20,421 bases of DNA from a virus. Below, piece by piece: positions 6,083 through 13,659 of this stretch. Position 1 is the first letter of the stretch, and each line of letters opens with the position of its first letter. A program made the position numbers and the translations under genes. The notes under the pieces are model-generated. The model was not told the origin of the DNA. It saw only the letters and a list, made by a program, of their open reading frames with translations, and searched no databases. The stretch spans positions 1-20,421 of the IMG/VR virus record IMGVR_UViG_3300025769_007585. One strand, written 5' to 3'.

Positions 6083-7664
6083 TACTGCTGATCTCCATTA
6101 TTTTAGATAAAAGGTCAATGCCTAAAACGTCAAACTTTACATGACCTTGAATTTCCAAGGGGTTCATTTCAAATGCTACTATAGGATCTCCTGAACTATC
6201 AATAGTTACAGGGCAAACATCTTTTAGCGAATGTTTCGAAATAATCACACCAGCGGGATGTTTACCCTGAGACTTTTTAGTTCCCTCAATAAGCATAGCT
6301 TGTTTAAACAACGATGCTAGTGGCCCAGTTAAATTCTTGTCATCATCATAATAACACCAGTTCTTTAGTTCTTCAGATTGATTTTCTAAAGCCCACTTGA
6401 TAATCGACTTGTCTTCCATTAATTCAAGCTGATCAGATATCATTGCTTCGTCTGGTATACTCTTAGTTATCATGTTCATTTCGTCAAAAGACACAGAATT
6501 ATTTACTCTTAACACTTCTTTAATAGCAGATCGCCCTTGGAGTCTGTTATAAGTGATCATTTGGGCTACATTATCTTGACCGTATTTTTTCTTAATGTAT
6601 GCTATCACTTCATCTCTATGCTCGGCGGGAACGTCCATGTCGATATCAGGAATAGCCACATTACCATCAGTATTTCGACCTTCGTTATAAAATCTCTCAA
6701 AGATTAGGTCGTACTCAACAGGGTCTACGTCCGTAATATCAAGCAAATATGAAACCAAGCATCCAGCAGCAGACCCTCTTCCCGGACCCGCGAGCCAATT
6801 TTGGGATTTAACCCATTTAATAATGTCCTGAACGATTAAAAAATATCCAGACAACTGAGCTTTAAAAATAACTTTCAACTCATGCTTGATTCTTTCTGCA
6901 TAAATATCCTGCTGCTCCTTGGAATTAATCTTTCCTTGGGGCAACAGCTTGTTTTTCCACCCGTCTCGACATAACTGTGTAAGCCAGTCATCCTCTGAAT
7001 AACCTTCAGGGCAATCAAATGTAGGAAAAGAGGGCTGATCCGCAAGATCATACTCTTCACAACGATCCACGATACGCCAGATGTCTTTTTCTCCAACTGT
7101 TGACACGCTTTTTGTAAGAGTTGTGTTTTTGTCAGTTAGATAAAACGTATCGTTACCATCAAAAAACTGTTTAAAGTCATGATCAACGTTTTTGATTTTT
7201 TTAAAATCAGTTTTCAGCTTGCCACAAAGCATGATTCTATGGCACTCAGCCTCTTCTGGAGAAACGTAATAGATCGCTTGTGCTTCATAATCAAGCTGTA
7301 CATGGTTGCCTTTAAAAAGATTGGCAAATCCGTTAGAATCAGAAGTTACGCAAAGAATATTGCCATTTTTTGCTATTTGTTTTAAAACATCTAAATTCTG
7401 ATTGGAAACATACTTAACTAGATCAAACCAACCGTCTTTGTTTTTAGCGTACAAAATATAACCGTCAAATTCGCAACCAATGATCGCTTTGACTCCGTTC
7501 TTTTTGCACTCTTGCTGAAACTCAACAGCACCCGAAACTGTTCCGAAATCAGCAATACCGCACGCGGTGTAACCATATTCGGCACACTTTTGTGCTAGTT
7601 TATCAGTTTTACAAAAACCATGCTGCAAGCTAAAATGAGTCTTGCAGTTAATCGGATTCCACAT
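6072..7664 (-). CDS. DNA polymerase III alpha, N-terminal half (PHP and palm)
   Basis: The 530 residues align with DnaE from its N-terminus through the palm. Residues 1-70 are the PHP domain. Its metal-binding HxHxH position reads P-I-N-C-K-T-H, so the usual histidines appear lost and PHP nuclease activity is unlikely. The palm has GPGRGSAAGCLVSYLLDITD (293-312), the catalytic pair in PDIDMD (D342, D344) and the third aspartate in KFDVLG (D512), which matches E. coli D401, D403 and D555. The conserved GKHPAGVIIS segment is at 468-476. The protein stops 18 residues after D512, exactly where DnaE has a variable linker before the fingers; the rest is encoded at 2418-3998. GGAG lies eight bases before ATG 7662-7664. 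The start overlaps the upstream zinc protein gene by 17 bases. Confidence 0.93.
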   Translation of the reverse strand: MWNPINCKTHFSLQHGFCKTDKLAQKCAEYGYTACGIADFGTVSGAVEFQQECKKNGVKAIIGCEFDGYILYAKNKDGWFDLVKYVSNQNLDVLKQIAKNGNILCVTSDSNGFANLFKGNHVQLDYEAQAIYYVSPEEAECHRIMLCGKLKTDFKKIKNVDHDFKQFFDGNDTFYLTDKNTTLTKSVSTVGEKDIWRIVDRCEEYDLADQPSFPTFDCPEGYSEDDWLTQLCRDGWKNKLLPQGKINSKEQQDIYAERIKHELKVIFKAQLSGYFLIVQDIIKWVKSQNWLAGPGRGSAAGCLVSYLLDITDVDPVEYDLIFERFYNEGRNTDGNVAIPDIDMDVPAEHRDEVIAYIKKKYGQDNVAQMITYNRLQGRSAIKEVLRVNNSVSFDEMNMITKSIPDEAMISDQLELMEDKSIIKWALENQSEELKNWCYYDDDKNLTGPLASLFKQAMLIEGTKKSQGKHPAGVIISKHSLKDVCPVTIDSSGDPIVAFEMNPLEIQGHVKFDVLGIDLLSKIMEISSNEN

Positions 7665-7830
7665 TTTCTTTACTCCAAAAAGTTTTTAAAACAATATCGT
7701 TCCACTCTTTTGCGTGCTTGCCGCACAGTGACCCCAAAGGGATACACCCGCCTTCTGCCTTTTCTCCGCATATAGCACACTTTTTCAAGTCTGGTGGCTC
7801 ACCTCGGAGTTCGTAGCTTACTTTAAACAT
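7648..7830 (-). CDS. Small zinc-binding protein, 60 residues
   Basis: The 60-residue product is unassigned. It has a compact set of metal ligands, C18 and C21 (CAIC), C29 and a C36-G-K-H39 pair, which suggests one bound zinc. The start shares a base with the stop of the RecB/Cas4-like nuclease gene (TAATG), and its last 17 bases overlap the start of the polymerase N-terminal gene, so it is probably translated in a chain with both. It could be a small nucleic-acid-binding or adaptor protein; nothing in the sequence decides this. Confidence 0.7.
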   Translation of the reverse strand: MFKVSYELRGEPPDLKKCAICGEKAEGGCIPLGSLCGKHAKEWNDIVLKTFWSKENVESD

Positions 7831-8855
7831 TATCCCGGAGCCTCGTAATATCCTACACTGTGTCCCTTTTTAGTACATTTGGCAACAGTTTCATCATGAC
7901 CAAGTGCATGAAGATGATCATCTACATACTGACACATAGACACGTTGGTGTTAGGCCATTTCTTTTTATGAAAGTCACACAATCTAGTACACTTAAAGCT
8001 CGTTCTGTTTTTTGAACAAGGGCTAGGATACTCATTGTGCTTGATTTGCTCGAATCTTTGCTTTAGCATATTTAAAAACTTTTTTCTATCGGATTCATCA
8101 AAGCACATACTGAATGGCCCACCATCTCTAGTGTAAAAAATAGTCATAATTGCCTGATCGTAATTAGGGTACAGTTTGGATATAGCGTAATTATACAATA
8201 ACAATTGCGGATCTTCAAGTAGTTTTTCGTAAGTTTTTTTCTCTCCAGTCGCCCAGTTCTTACGTTGTCCAGTTTTCCAATCTACAACTTCAATAATACC
8301 TTCCTCAACCTCGGTTACAAGGTCGATAGTTCCTTTGATTGCCAACTGACCCTCAAAAGTTTCGCCATCTACATCATACTTAAACTTTGCCCAAGGTTCA
8401 TCAATGGCAATATCAAATTGAGGTTCAGTGTCTACAATTTTTCTGTTACGTGGATCAAATTGACCATCGTTAAAATCTAAGGCGTTGAATGTCTGAACTT
8501 GACAAAATTTAAAATCGGAACCCGTATACTTGTGTTTTGCTTCACAGGTAGAGGTATAATGTTCATAACTTCTGGCAAGTGTGTCCATTATAAATTTCTT
8601 AGTTTTAAGTTTGGCAGGTGTGAAATTAACCTTGCCGATAGCGTCATCCTCAATGCTTAACCTTTTACCATCTGGTTTTTCCTGCAACTCTTTGGTGCAT
8701 GAGGCCAGAACTTCTAAGACTTTGTGGACAACCGTTCCTAATTGAGCTTTCTTTCCACTTACGCTTCTGTGTCCTAGAACGTAAGTGATGAAATACTGCA
8801 TTTGACAGTATTCATAATTATTGTAAGATGAGCTTCTGATGTATGTTACTATCAT
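7830..8855 (-). CDS. RecB/Cas4-family PD-(D/E)XK nuclease
   Basis: The 341-residue protein carries the RecB-type nuclease motifs in order: LGTVVH (H44), GTIDLV (D178), VVDWKTG (D192 and K194) and QLLLYNY (Q217, Y221). Such enzymes cut or trim DNA and need a divalent metal. A cysteine at C17 and a C-terminal group (C280, C289, C293, C308) resemble the arrangement in Cas4/AddB nucleases, where one N-terminal and three C-terminal cysteines hold a 4Fe-4S cluster; the spacing here is not canonical. A likely role is end processing for recombination or breakdown of host DNA. The gene lies between dNMP kinase (4-base ATGA overlap) and a small zinc protein. No cas genes are present, so it is not a CRISPR adaptation Cas4. 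Confidence 0.85.
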   Translation of the reverse strand: MIVTYIRSSSYNNYEYCQMQYFITYVLGHRSVSGKKAQLGTVVHKVLEVLASCTKELQEKPDGKRLSIEDDAIGKVNFTPAKLKTKKFIMDTLARSYEHYTSTCEAKHKYTGSDFKFCQVQTFNALDFNDGQFDPRNRKIVDTEPQFDIAIDEPWAKFKYDVDGETFEGQLAIKGTIDLVTEVEEGIIEVVDWKTGQRKNWATGEKKTYEKLLEDPQLLLYNYAISKLYPNYDQAIMTIFYTRDGGPFSMCFDESDRKKFLNMLKQRFEQIKHNEYPSPCSKNRTSFKCTRLCDFHKKKWPNTNVSMCQYVDDHLHALGHDETVAKCTKKGHSVGYYEAPG

Positions 8856-9760
8856 TTTGTTTCCTTAATTGTATGAAGGGCAGATCTTGTTTTTAGCTCT
8901 TCTGTTTGTTTAGTAGGCCAGTCTGCCGTGTTCAGATATTCGATAAGAGACTTGCACATCGCATGAATCCCATTATCGTTGTCATTGTCTATAACGTGAT
9001 CTAGTTTATCCCAATGTTCTTTTATAATTTGCTCACTCGAATGAGAAGATTCGTGAGGGCATCTGTTCAGTCCTATTACCTTAGCTCCGACCTGTTGCAG
9101 TGCTTCGATTTCGTTTACAAATCTAACATCGTCAACAACAGCGACAGCGGGTTGTTCTAATTGAATATCTTTGATAAGACGCTCCACCCAAATAGGTTCG
9201 TACATTTTACGCATAACGTCCGTCCCAAGATATTGCAGAAACTCGCGGGCGGTCATTGGTCCGGGTGCGTGATAAATTAACTTATAGCCTGCATCTTCTT
9301 CATCTTTAGCTAACTGAGGCTGCATTTTAGATTGCATGAAGACAAAGAATTTTTCGTTAGTACAGACTCCCGGCATGTTCTCCCATCTAAGATGTGGAAT
9401 CCTTTGGTTTTTGTAAGAGTCGTCTCCGTAAACCTGCTCGTAAGAAAGTCCAAACAAAGTAATGGCAATTTCTTTTAAAGTATCCGCAAATGAATATTTC
9501 TTAACAAAAGGCCACACGTTGTACATAGCCCATTCTACATATGCTTCATCTTTACGAGATGTGTCTAGAAAAGTTTCTTCAACTTTTTCTTTACCATCCT
9601 CTTTTACTACGTTGGTTTTTACGATTAGTCTACCAGTTTCGGAAAGCATAAACTTATCCACAACGTCTCTACCGCATAGCTCATAACCATGAATAAAATT
9701 TGAGCAAGTAGATTTGCCTGACTGTTTAGCTCCAGCAAATGCAATTATTCTAGTTTCCAT
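8852..9760 (-). CDS. Deoxynucleoside monophosphate kinase
   Basis: This 302-residue P-loop kinase resembles the phage T4 gp1 family, which phosphorylates dNMPs for phage DNA synthesis. The Walker A loop is GAKQSGKS (residues 10-17). Further family-like segments are KKYSFADTLKEIAITLFGLS, the REFLQYLGTDVMR helix and the AVAVVDDVRFVNEIEAL strand-helix, which is the typical 'D.R...E' core. It is longer than many relatives because of extra residues between the P-loop and FADTLK. An AAAGGA site lies nine to ten bases before ATG 9758-9760. The gene follows primase by three bases and overlaps the nuclease gene by four. Its specificity (dGMP, dTMP, a modified dNMP) cannot be read from the sequence. 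Confidence 0.85.
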   Translation of the reverse strand: METRIIAFAGAKQSGKSTCSNFIHGYELCGRDVVDKFMLSETGRLIVKTNVVKEDGKEKVEETFLDTSRKDEAYVEWAMYNVWPFVKKYSFADTLKEIAITLFGLSYEQVYGDDSYKNQRIPHLRWENMPGVCTNEKFFVFMQSKMQPQLAKDEEDAGYKLIYHAPGPMTAREFLQYLGTDVMRKMYEPIWVERLIKDIQLEQPAVAVVDDVRFVNEIEALQQVGAKVIGLNRCPHESSHSSEQIIKEHWDKLDHVIDNDNDNGIHAMCKSLIEYLNTADWPTKQTEELKTRSALHTIKETK

Positions 9761-9763
9761 AAA

Positions 9764-10858
9764 TTATATTCCTTTAATATAGGGGTAAATTTCATTTTTT
9801 ATATCTTCAATCGTCATATTTCCTAAATCTCTTTGTTTTTTAGGAACGTCTCGTTCTTCAAACCAAGGCTCTAAATCTGGTCTGATTAAATTAAATCTTC
9901 TTCCGCATTTCTTAACTATGCCTTCAACAGCTTTTTCACCAGCCTCATCGTAGTCTGTTAAAATAACCACATTCAAAGCTCCAGACTTTTCTAACAGAAT
10001 CAGTTGATCCTCGCTTAAAGATGTTCCAAAAATGCCTACAGTCATTTCTAACCCAGCTTCGAAAGCTCTCCAAACATCACCTTGACCTTCTACCAGAATA
10101 ACGGTTCCTGTTTCCATAATTCTTTCTTGAGCCAAGTTCAATCCGTATAAAATATTTTTATTAAACCCTTTGCTATGCAGCCACTTTGGTTGCAAATGCT
10201 CTTTGATAGATCGACCCACGCACCCTACATAATTGTGTTCTTCGTCATACAGAGGAACTACAACCCTTCCAGACATTGGCTGATTCTCTACCAAACACTC
10301 TCCAACATCAAAAGCCTCTAAAACTAATTGAGAATAACCTCTGTTTAAGTAATAATTAGCTGGTATATGCAGCTTGTTTCTGATCTCGCCTCTGTTTATG
10401 GCGGCGGGTCTTCTCTCAATCTTTCTGCTAAAAATATCTAAAACCTTGTTTTGCCTTGTTGGAGTCAAGCTCAACTCGGAAAGGTCAGCGTTTAAAAACT
10501 TTGATAGAAATGCAGCCGTTTCGTTCATTGAAACTGGTCTACCCCTATTTGTAGTTAAACAACCTCTAACGAAACCAAACAAATTGCTTACATACTCTTC
10601 TTCACAATGAGCAGTCCAGCAAGTCCAGTTTCCCTTTTGAGTATCACCATCGGTAAAAATGCAACAACCTTCTGGGCTATCGCCACCATGAATAGGACAT
10701 GGAAATGCAACCCTATTATGAAAGTTTAAAAATTCAATATTAAAATAATCTAATAAACTCTCTAGCTTGCAAAACGCTGCTTCGTTAATCGCTGAAATCA
10801 TCTCCTTCGTCAATGTCTGCGATTTCGAACCCTTCTTCGTTTGTTCTGTTTGATTCAT
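9764..10858 (-). CDS. DnaG-type primase
   Basis: The 364-residue protein has a CHC2-type zinc-binding domain (C54, H57 in CPIH; C80 and C85 in CWTAHC) and then a TOPRIM domain with the glutamate in VILVEGQGD (E257) and the DxD pair in ILTDYDEAG (D302, D304). It makes RNA primers on single-stranded DNA. It is shorter than DnaG of bacteria (about 580 residues) and has no separate helicase-binding domain at the C-terminus. The chosen start ATG 10856-10858 has AAGGA nine bases upstream and gives a 74-base overlap with the helicase gene. An in-frame ATG at 10799-10801 has AAGGAG directly adjacent with no spacer, so it is less likely. The helicase and primase genes are adjacent, as expected for a primosome. 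Confidence 0.9.
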   Translation of the reverse strand: MNQTEQTKKGSKSQTLTKEMISAINEAAFCKLESLLDYFNIEFLNFHNRVAFPCPIHGGDSPEGCCIFTDGDTQKGNWTCWTAHCEEEYVSNLFGFVRGCLTTNRGRPVSMNETAAFLSKFLNADLSELSLTPTRQNKVLDIFSRKIERRPAAINRGEIRNKLHIPANYYLNRGYSQLVLEAFDVGECLVENQPMSGRVVVPLYDEEHNYVGCVGRSIKEHLQPKWLHSKGFNKNILYGLNLAQERIMETGTVILVEGQGDVWRAFEAGLEMTVGIFGTSLSEDQLILLEKSGALNVVILTDYDEAGEKAVEGIVKKCGRRFNLIRPDLEPWFEERDVPKKQRDLGNMTIEDIKNEIYPYIKGI

Positions 10859-12230
10859 GAATTTCGTTCCTTGTCAACCCTTGTTCAATTCTTCCAAGTT
10901 TTCCAAACATTTTTATACTAATGTAATCACCATCATCCAAACCTTCGCCGTGTCTAGCTACGACTGGAACTATTTTACGATCTCCATTTTCTTTACCGTC
11001 AACAGCTATTTCTTCCTCGTTCTTTAGTTTAAAGATGGAGAAGCTGGTACACAACCATATCAAACGATCAGAACCAGACACAACATCCGTTGTCTCTTTA
11101 GTTATTCCATCTCTGTTAAGCTGAACAAAAGCTAGACAGGCAACATCGTATTTTACTACAAAGTTATGCAGCTTAGTGATTTGGAATCCTAAAACCTGAT
11201 ACTCTTGCATCGAGGCACTGATGCCTTCACTGCCCATAAGTTTCAAATAGTCATAGACAATCAAGCAGTCGTTTGTTTTCCCGTTCTCGTCAAATCCTAC
11301 ATGGGTGTAAATCCATTTACGCATCTGGCTAATGATATTTTCAAAACTCTCTCCAGCGATGCTAATATAATGATAAGGGATTTTTTTAAGACGTTCAACA
11401 GCTTTGGCAACCTTTTCAGTTTCGATAGCACTTTCTGAAAACTTTCCAGTAGCAATTTTGTTAATTTCGACTCCAGAGAAATCGGCAAGAATTCTATTAT
11501 AGTGATCTTCTTTGCCCATCTCAGTATCTAGCACTAGAACTGGGATATTGTGCTTCTCAGCAACATGGGTAGCCACAGCGTCTCCCAACATAGACTTACC
11601 TACCTTTGGTCGTGCAGCGACAAGATCGACACACTTCCTGCGGAAACCTCCACCAATTGCCACATCTAAGGCAGGTAAGCCTGAAGGGATGCCAACAAAA
11701 TCAGTAACATTGTTGACTAAGTAGTCAACATAATCTTCAAGACCTTCACCAATTGTTTCTGACTTTTTGCTAGAAGACTTGTAAATATCTCCAGTTGCGT
11801 CTAAAAGTGGCTCTTCAATTCTAGCCACAATATCCATAACATCTTCATCGCCAGTAACCTCTAATAGCTCTTGCTTTGATTGTTCTAGAGTTTTCAATAG
11901 ATCACGAGACAGTTGTAGTTTTGCTACCTTTACCCCGTATTTTCCTATGTTTTCCTTGGCGATGGGAAAATTAAATAAAGACCTAATAAATCCGATTTCG
12001 TCTTTTGAGTTTATCTGCTCTGCCACACCTAGATCATTAGCCACCGACAAGATTGAAGAAAGCTCAACAGTGGTATTGTCAGATATAGACTTATAAACAC
12101 AGTCAAAGATTAACTGGTTCATTGGGTCTGTAAAACTCTGAGAAGTTAAAAAATCAACTTCTAAGTAGGCATCTAATCCGTACTGGCACATTCCCGCCAA
12201 TACTGCTCTTTCTGCCGCTATGTCTTTCAT
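10785..12230 (-). CDS. Replicative DNA helicase, DnaB type
   Basis: The 481-residue protein has the DnaB layout. An N-terminal helical domain (AAERAVLAGM at residues 5-14) leads by a linker to a RecA-like motor with GIPSGLPALDVAIGGG, Walker A ARPKVGKS (206-213), the LDTEM segment (234-238) and Walker B LIVYDYLKLM (323-332). A conserved FVQLNRDG segment follows. It unwinds DNA 5' to 3' at the fork as a hexamer. The C-terminal tail is strongly acidic (DIDEGDDFSD), and its last part overlaps the primase coding sequence by 74 bases in another frame. GAAGGT lies six to seven bases before ATG 12228-12230. The gene directly before it encodes a coiled-coil/zinc protein that could be an accessory factor. 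Confidence 0.93.
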   Translation of the reverse strand: MKDIAAERAVLAGMCQYGLDAYLEVDFLTSQSFTDPMNQLIFDCVYKSISDNTTVELSSILSVANDLGVAEQINSKDEIGFIRSLFNFPIAKENIGKYGVKVAKLQLSRDLLKTLEQSKQELLEVTGDEDVMDIVARIEEPLLDATGDIYKSSSKKSETIGEGLEDYVDYLVNNVTDFVGIPSGLPALDVAIGGGFRRKCVDLVAARPKVGKSMLGDAVATHVAEKHNIPVLVLDTEMGKEDHYNRILADFSGVEINKIATGKFSESAIETEKVAKAVERLKKIPYHYISIAGESFENIISQMRKWIYTHVGFDENGKTNDCLIVYDYLKLMGSEGISASMQEYQVLGFQITKLHNFVVKYDVACLAFVQLNRDGITKETTDVVSGSDRLIWLCTSFSIFKLKNEEEIAVDGKENGDRKIVPVVARHGEGLDDGDYISIKMFGKLGRIEQGLTRNEIHESNRTNEEGFEIADIDEGDDFSD

Positions 12231-12234
12231 TGAA

Positions 12235-12804
12235 TTACCTTCTTAAACAATTATCGCAAGCAAAAGAATCTCTAGCGTGTTGAGGGTGAACTGAAAATGT
12301 TTTACTACACCTTGAACAAATTTGATCAACTTTTTCAAATTTTTTACGTGTGCCTTTGGAAGTAATTTTAATATCTGGAGTTTCGTTTATTGAATCTTTA
12401 TGAAGAGATCCATCATCTACAAACTTATTAGATTGCGGCTTGGTGATTTGTTTTTGCAATTGTTGAATTTTTTCTGAACCTGTGTCAGCAGGTCTCATTG
12501 CAAAATTATCTAATGAACTTTCGTGTATTGGTAGGTTCTGGACTGGTACTACTGTAGCAGGCAAAGGGGATTCTAACCAGCCGTCCTTCAATACTTCTTC
12601 CTTCGTCTGCTCAGGTAAATTATCAATGGAGCCTGTCACGGGCGACCCGTTGATTATTTTCCCTAGATCATTGAACGCTTTACGGACACCCTCTACTTTT
12701 TTATTAATTTCAGATAATGTTATGTTATATTTTGAGATTTTTTCAGATAATGTAGATAAGCTGGTATTTAGCTGCTGCATATACTCTCTGTCTTTAGTAT
12801 TCAT
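12235..12804 (-). CDS. Coiled-coil protein with C-terminal zinc ribbon
   Basis: I do not recognise this 189-residue protein. Residues 5-50 are a probable coiled coil with hydrophobic spacing (LNTSLSTLSEKISKYNITL). Residues about 52-150 are polar and low in order-promoting residues. Residues 163-186 form a treble-cysteine or zinc-ribbon-like module with CSRC and CDNC pairs. AGGAG lies six bases before ATG 12802-12804, and the start overlaps the preceding gene by 11 bases. The gene is four bases from the helicase gene. An oligomerising and zinc-binding protein here could be a helicase loader or single-strand adaptor, but that rests only on position. Confidence 0.75.
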   Translation of the reverse strand: MNTKDREYMQQLNTSLSTLSEKISKYNITLSEINKKVEGVRKAFNDLGKIINGSPVTGSIDNLPEQTKEEVLKDGWLESPLPATVVPVQNLPIHESSLDNFAMRPADTGSEKIQQLQKQITKPQSNKFVDDGSLHKDSINETPDIKITSKGTRKKFEKVDQICSRCSKTFSVHPQHARDSFACDNCLRR

Positions 12805-13279
12805 TTTTTCTCCTCGCTAAGTTTGTTAGTGTATCAGCCATTTTTGTAACCCTTTTCGACTTACCTTCTAGAGTCTCAACTCTGGCTGATGCGTGATTTT
12901 TTACTTTCAATATTTCTGACGCTAGTGGATTTTCAGCAACTGCGGCGTAGTATTTGACTTGCCACTTGGTAAAATTATCACCGTAGTTATCCATCTCTTT
13001 ACTTATTATAAACCAAATTGAGGATTCTGACCACTCTAAAATATTTTTTTCTTTAACTTTTAGGGTTTCCAGATATTCCGCGTAGGAATAAAGCTCGTAA
13101 GCGTGTTCCAAACAACTTGTTCCACCAAGCCTTCTAAGTTGTTCTTGGTCTAAATTAAGGATGAAAGCCACGTTAGGATTGGATTCTACTTCTGGTAAAG
13201 ACTTAGATTTTGTCCACCTTTCTACATTACCTAGAAACTCTGACAAAAGATCGTCACATCTCTGTTTTGATGGGTTCAT
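12794..13279 (-). CDS. Hypothetical protein, possible UvsY-like recombination mediator
   Basis: The 161-residue product is helical and charged and has no cysteine motif or membrane segment. A helical stretch ELYSYAEYLETLKVKEKNIL at residues ~62-81 is followed by an aromatic segment (WSESSIWFIISKEM) and FTKWQVKYYAAVAENP, and a lysine-rich helical tail. The general form (small, helical, early 'Y..YL' helix, basic end) and the gene neighbourhood of recombinase and nuclease recall T4 UvsY, the loader of UvsX, but I see no decisive motif. The start overlaps the nuclease stop by four bases (ATGA) and the end overlaps the next gene by 11 bases. Treat it as unknown until a profile or structure comparison is made. 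Confidence 0.7.
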   Translation of the reverse strand: MNPSKQRCDDLLSEFLGNVERWTKSKSLPEVESNPNVAFILNLDQEQLRRLGGTSCLEHAYELYSYAEYLETLKVKEKNILEWSESSIWFIISKEMDNYGDNFTKWQVKYYAAVAENPLASEILKVKNHASARVETLEGKSKRVTKMADTLTNLARRKNEY

Positions 13280-13659
13280 ATTTTAGCCTCCCACTCTTCT
13301 TCTGATTCATCAAAATTAAAACTAATGATTCTAATTTCATTAATTTCACACCATTCTATTTTTTTAGCATCTCTAGCTTTGGCTCGCAAAAAATCCGCTT
13401 TGCTAGAGTAGAAGTGTTTGTTAAAAGAAAAGTGCTGCTCTCCGTGAGCTTCGACAATTAAGTTTCTACTTGGTAAGTATAAATCTGCTCTCAGTGGAGG
13501 TTTCCCCGTTCCGGCTAAAACCACCTCTTCTATGATATTGTCATGAGGAAATAATGAAACTAAAAGAGCTTTAGAACGCTCATGAAGATTCGATCTCTTA
13601 CCATAAGTAGAAGAGGGTTTCCAGTCATACTCTTTTCCGTCTAAGCCTATCACTTTCAT
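13276..13659 (-). CDS. DUF559/Vsr-like PD-(D/E)XK endonuclease
   Basis: The 127-residue protein has the compact nuclease core of the DUF559/Vsr group. It has RADLYLP (D59), LIVEAHGEQH (E70, H72, Q75, H76), then an AKARDAKK segment with R96 and D97, and a last strand EIRIISFNFDE. This is the 'D...LP..lIVE..G.qH ... RD..K ... i.ii.F' pattern of small single-domain endonucleases, some of which are free-standing phage homing enzymes. The N-terminal 50 residues (WKPSSTYGKRSNLHERSKAL) may help bind DNA. The gene overlaps the glycosyltransferase gene upstream by 35 bases in another frame and the next gene by four bases. Whether it repairs mismatches, cuts host DNA or homes is not shown by the sequence. 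Confidence 0.75.
   Translation of the reverse strand: MKVIGLDGKEYDWKPSSTYGKRSNLHERSKALLVSLFPHDNIIEEVVLAGTGKPPLRADLYLPSRNLIVEAHGEQHFSFNKHFYSSKADFLRAKARDAKKIEWCEINEIRIISFNFDESEEEWEAKI

Noticed and set aside
7830-8855. A CRISPR adaptation Cas4
   Set aside because: No cas1, cas2 or repeat array is present; the context is replication and nucleotide metabolism.
11297-11488. A 63-codon minus-strand frame
   Set aside because: It lies fully inside the helicase gene in another frame and has no start signal or recognisable domain.
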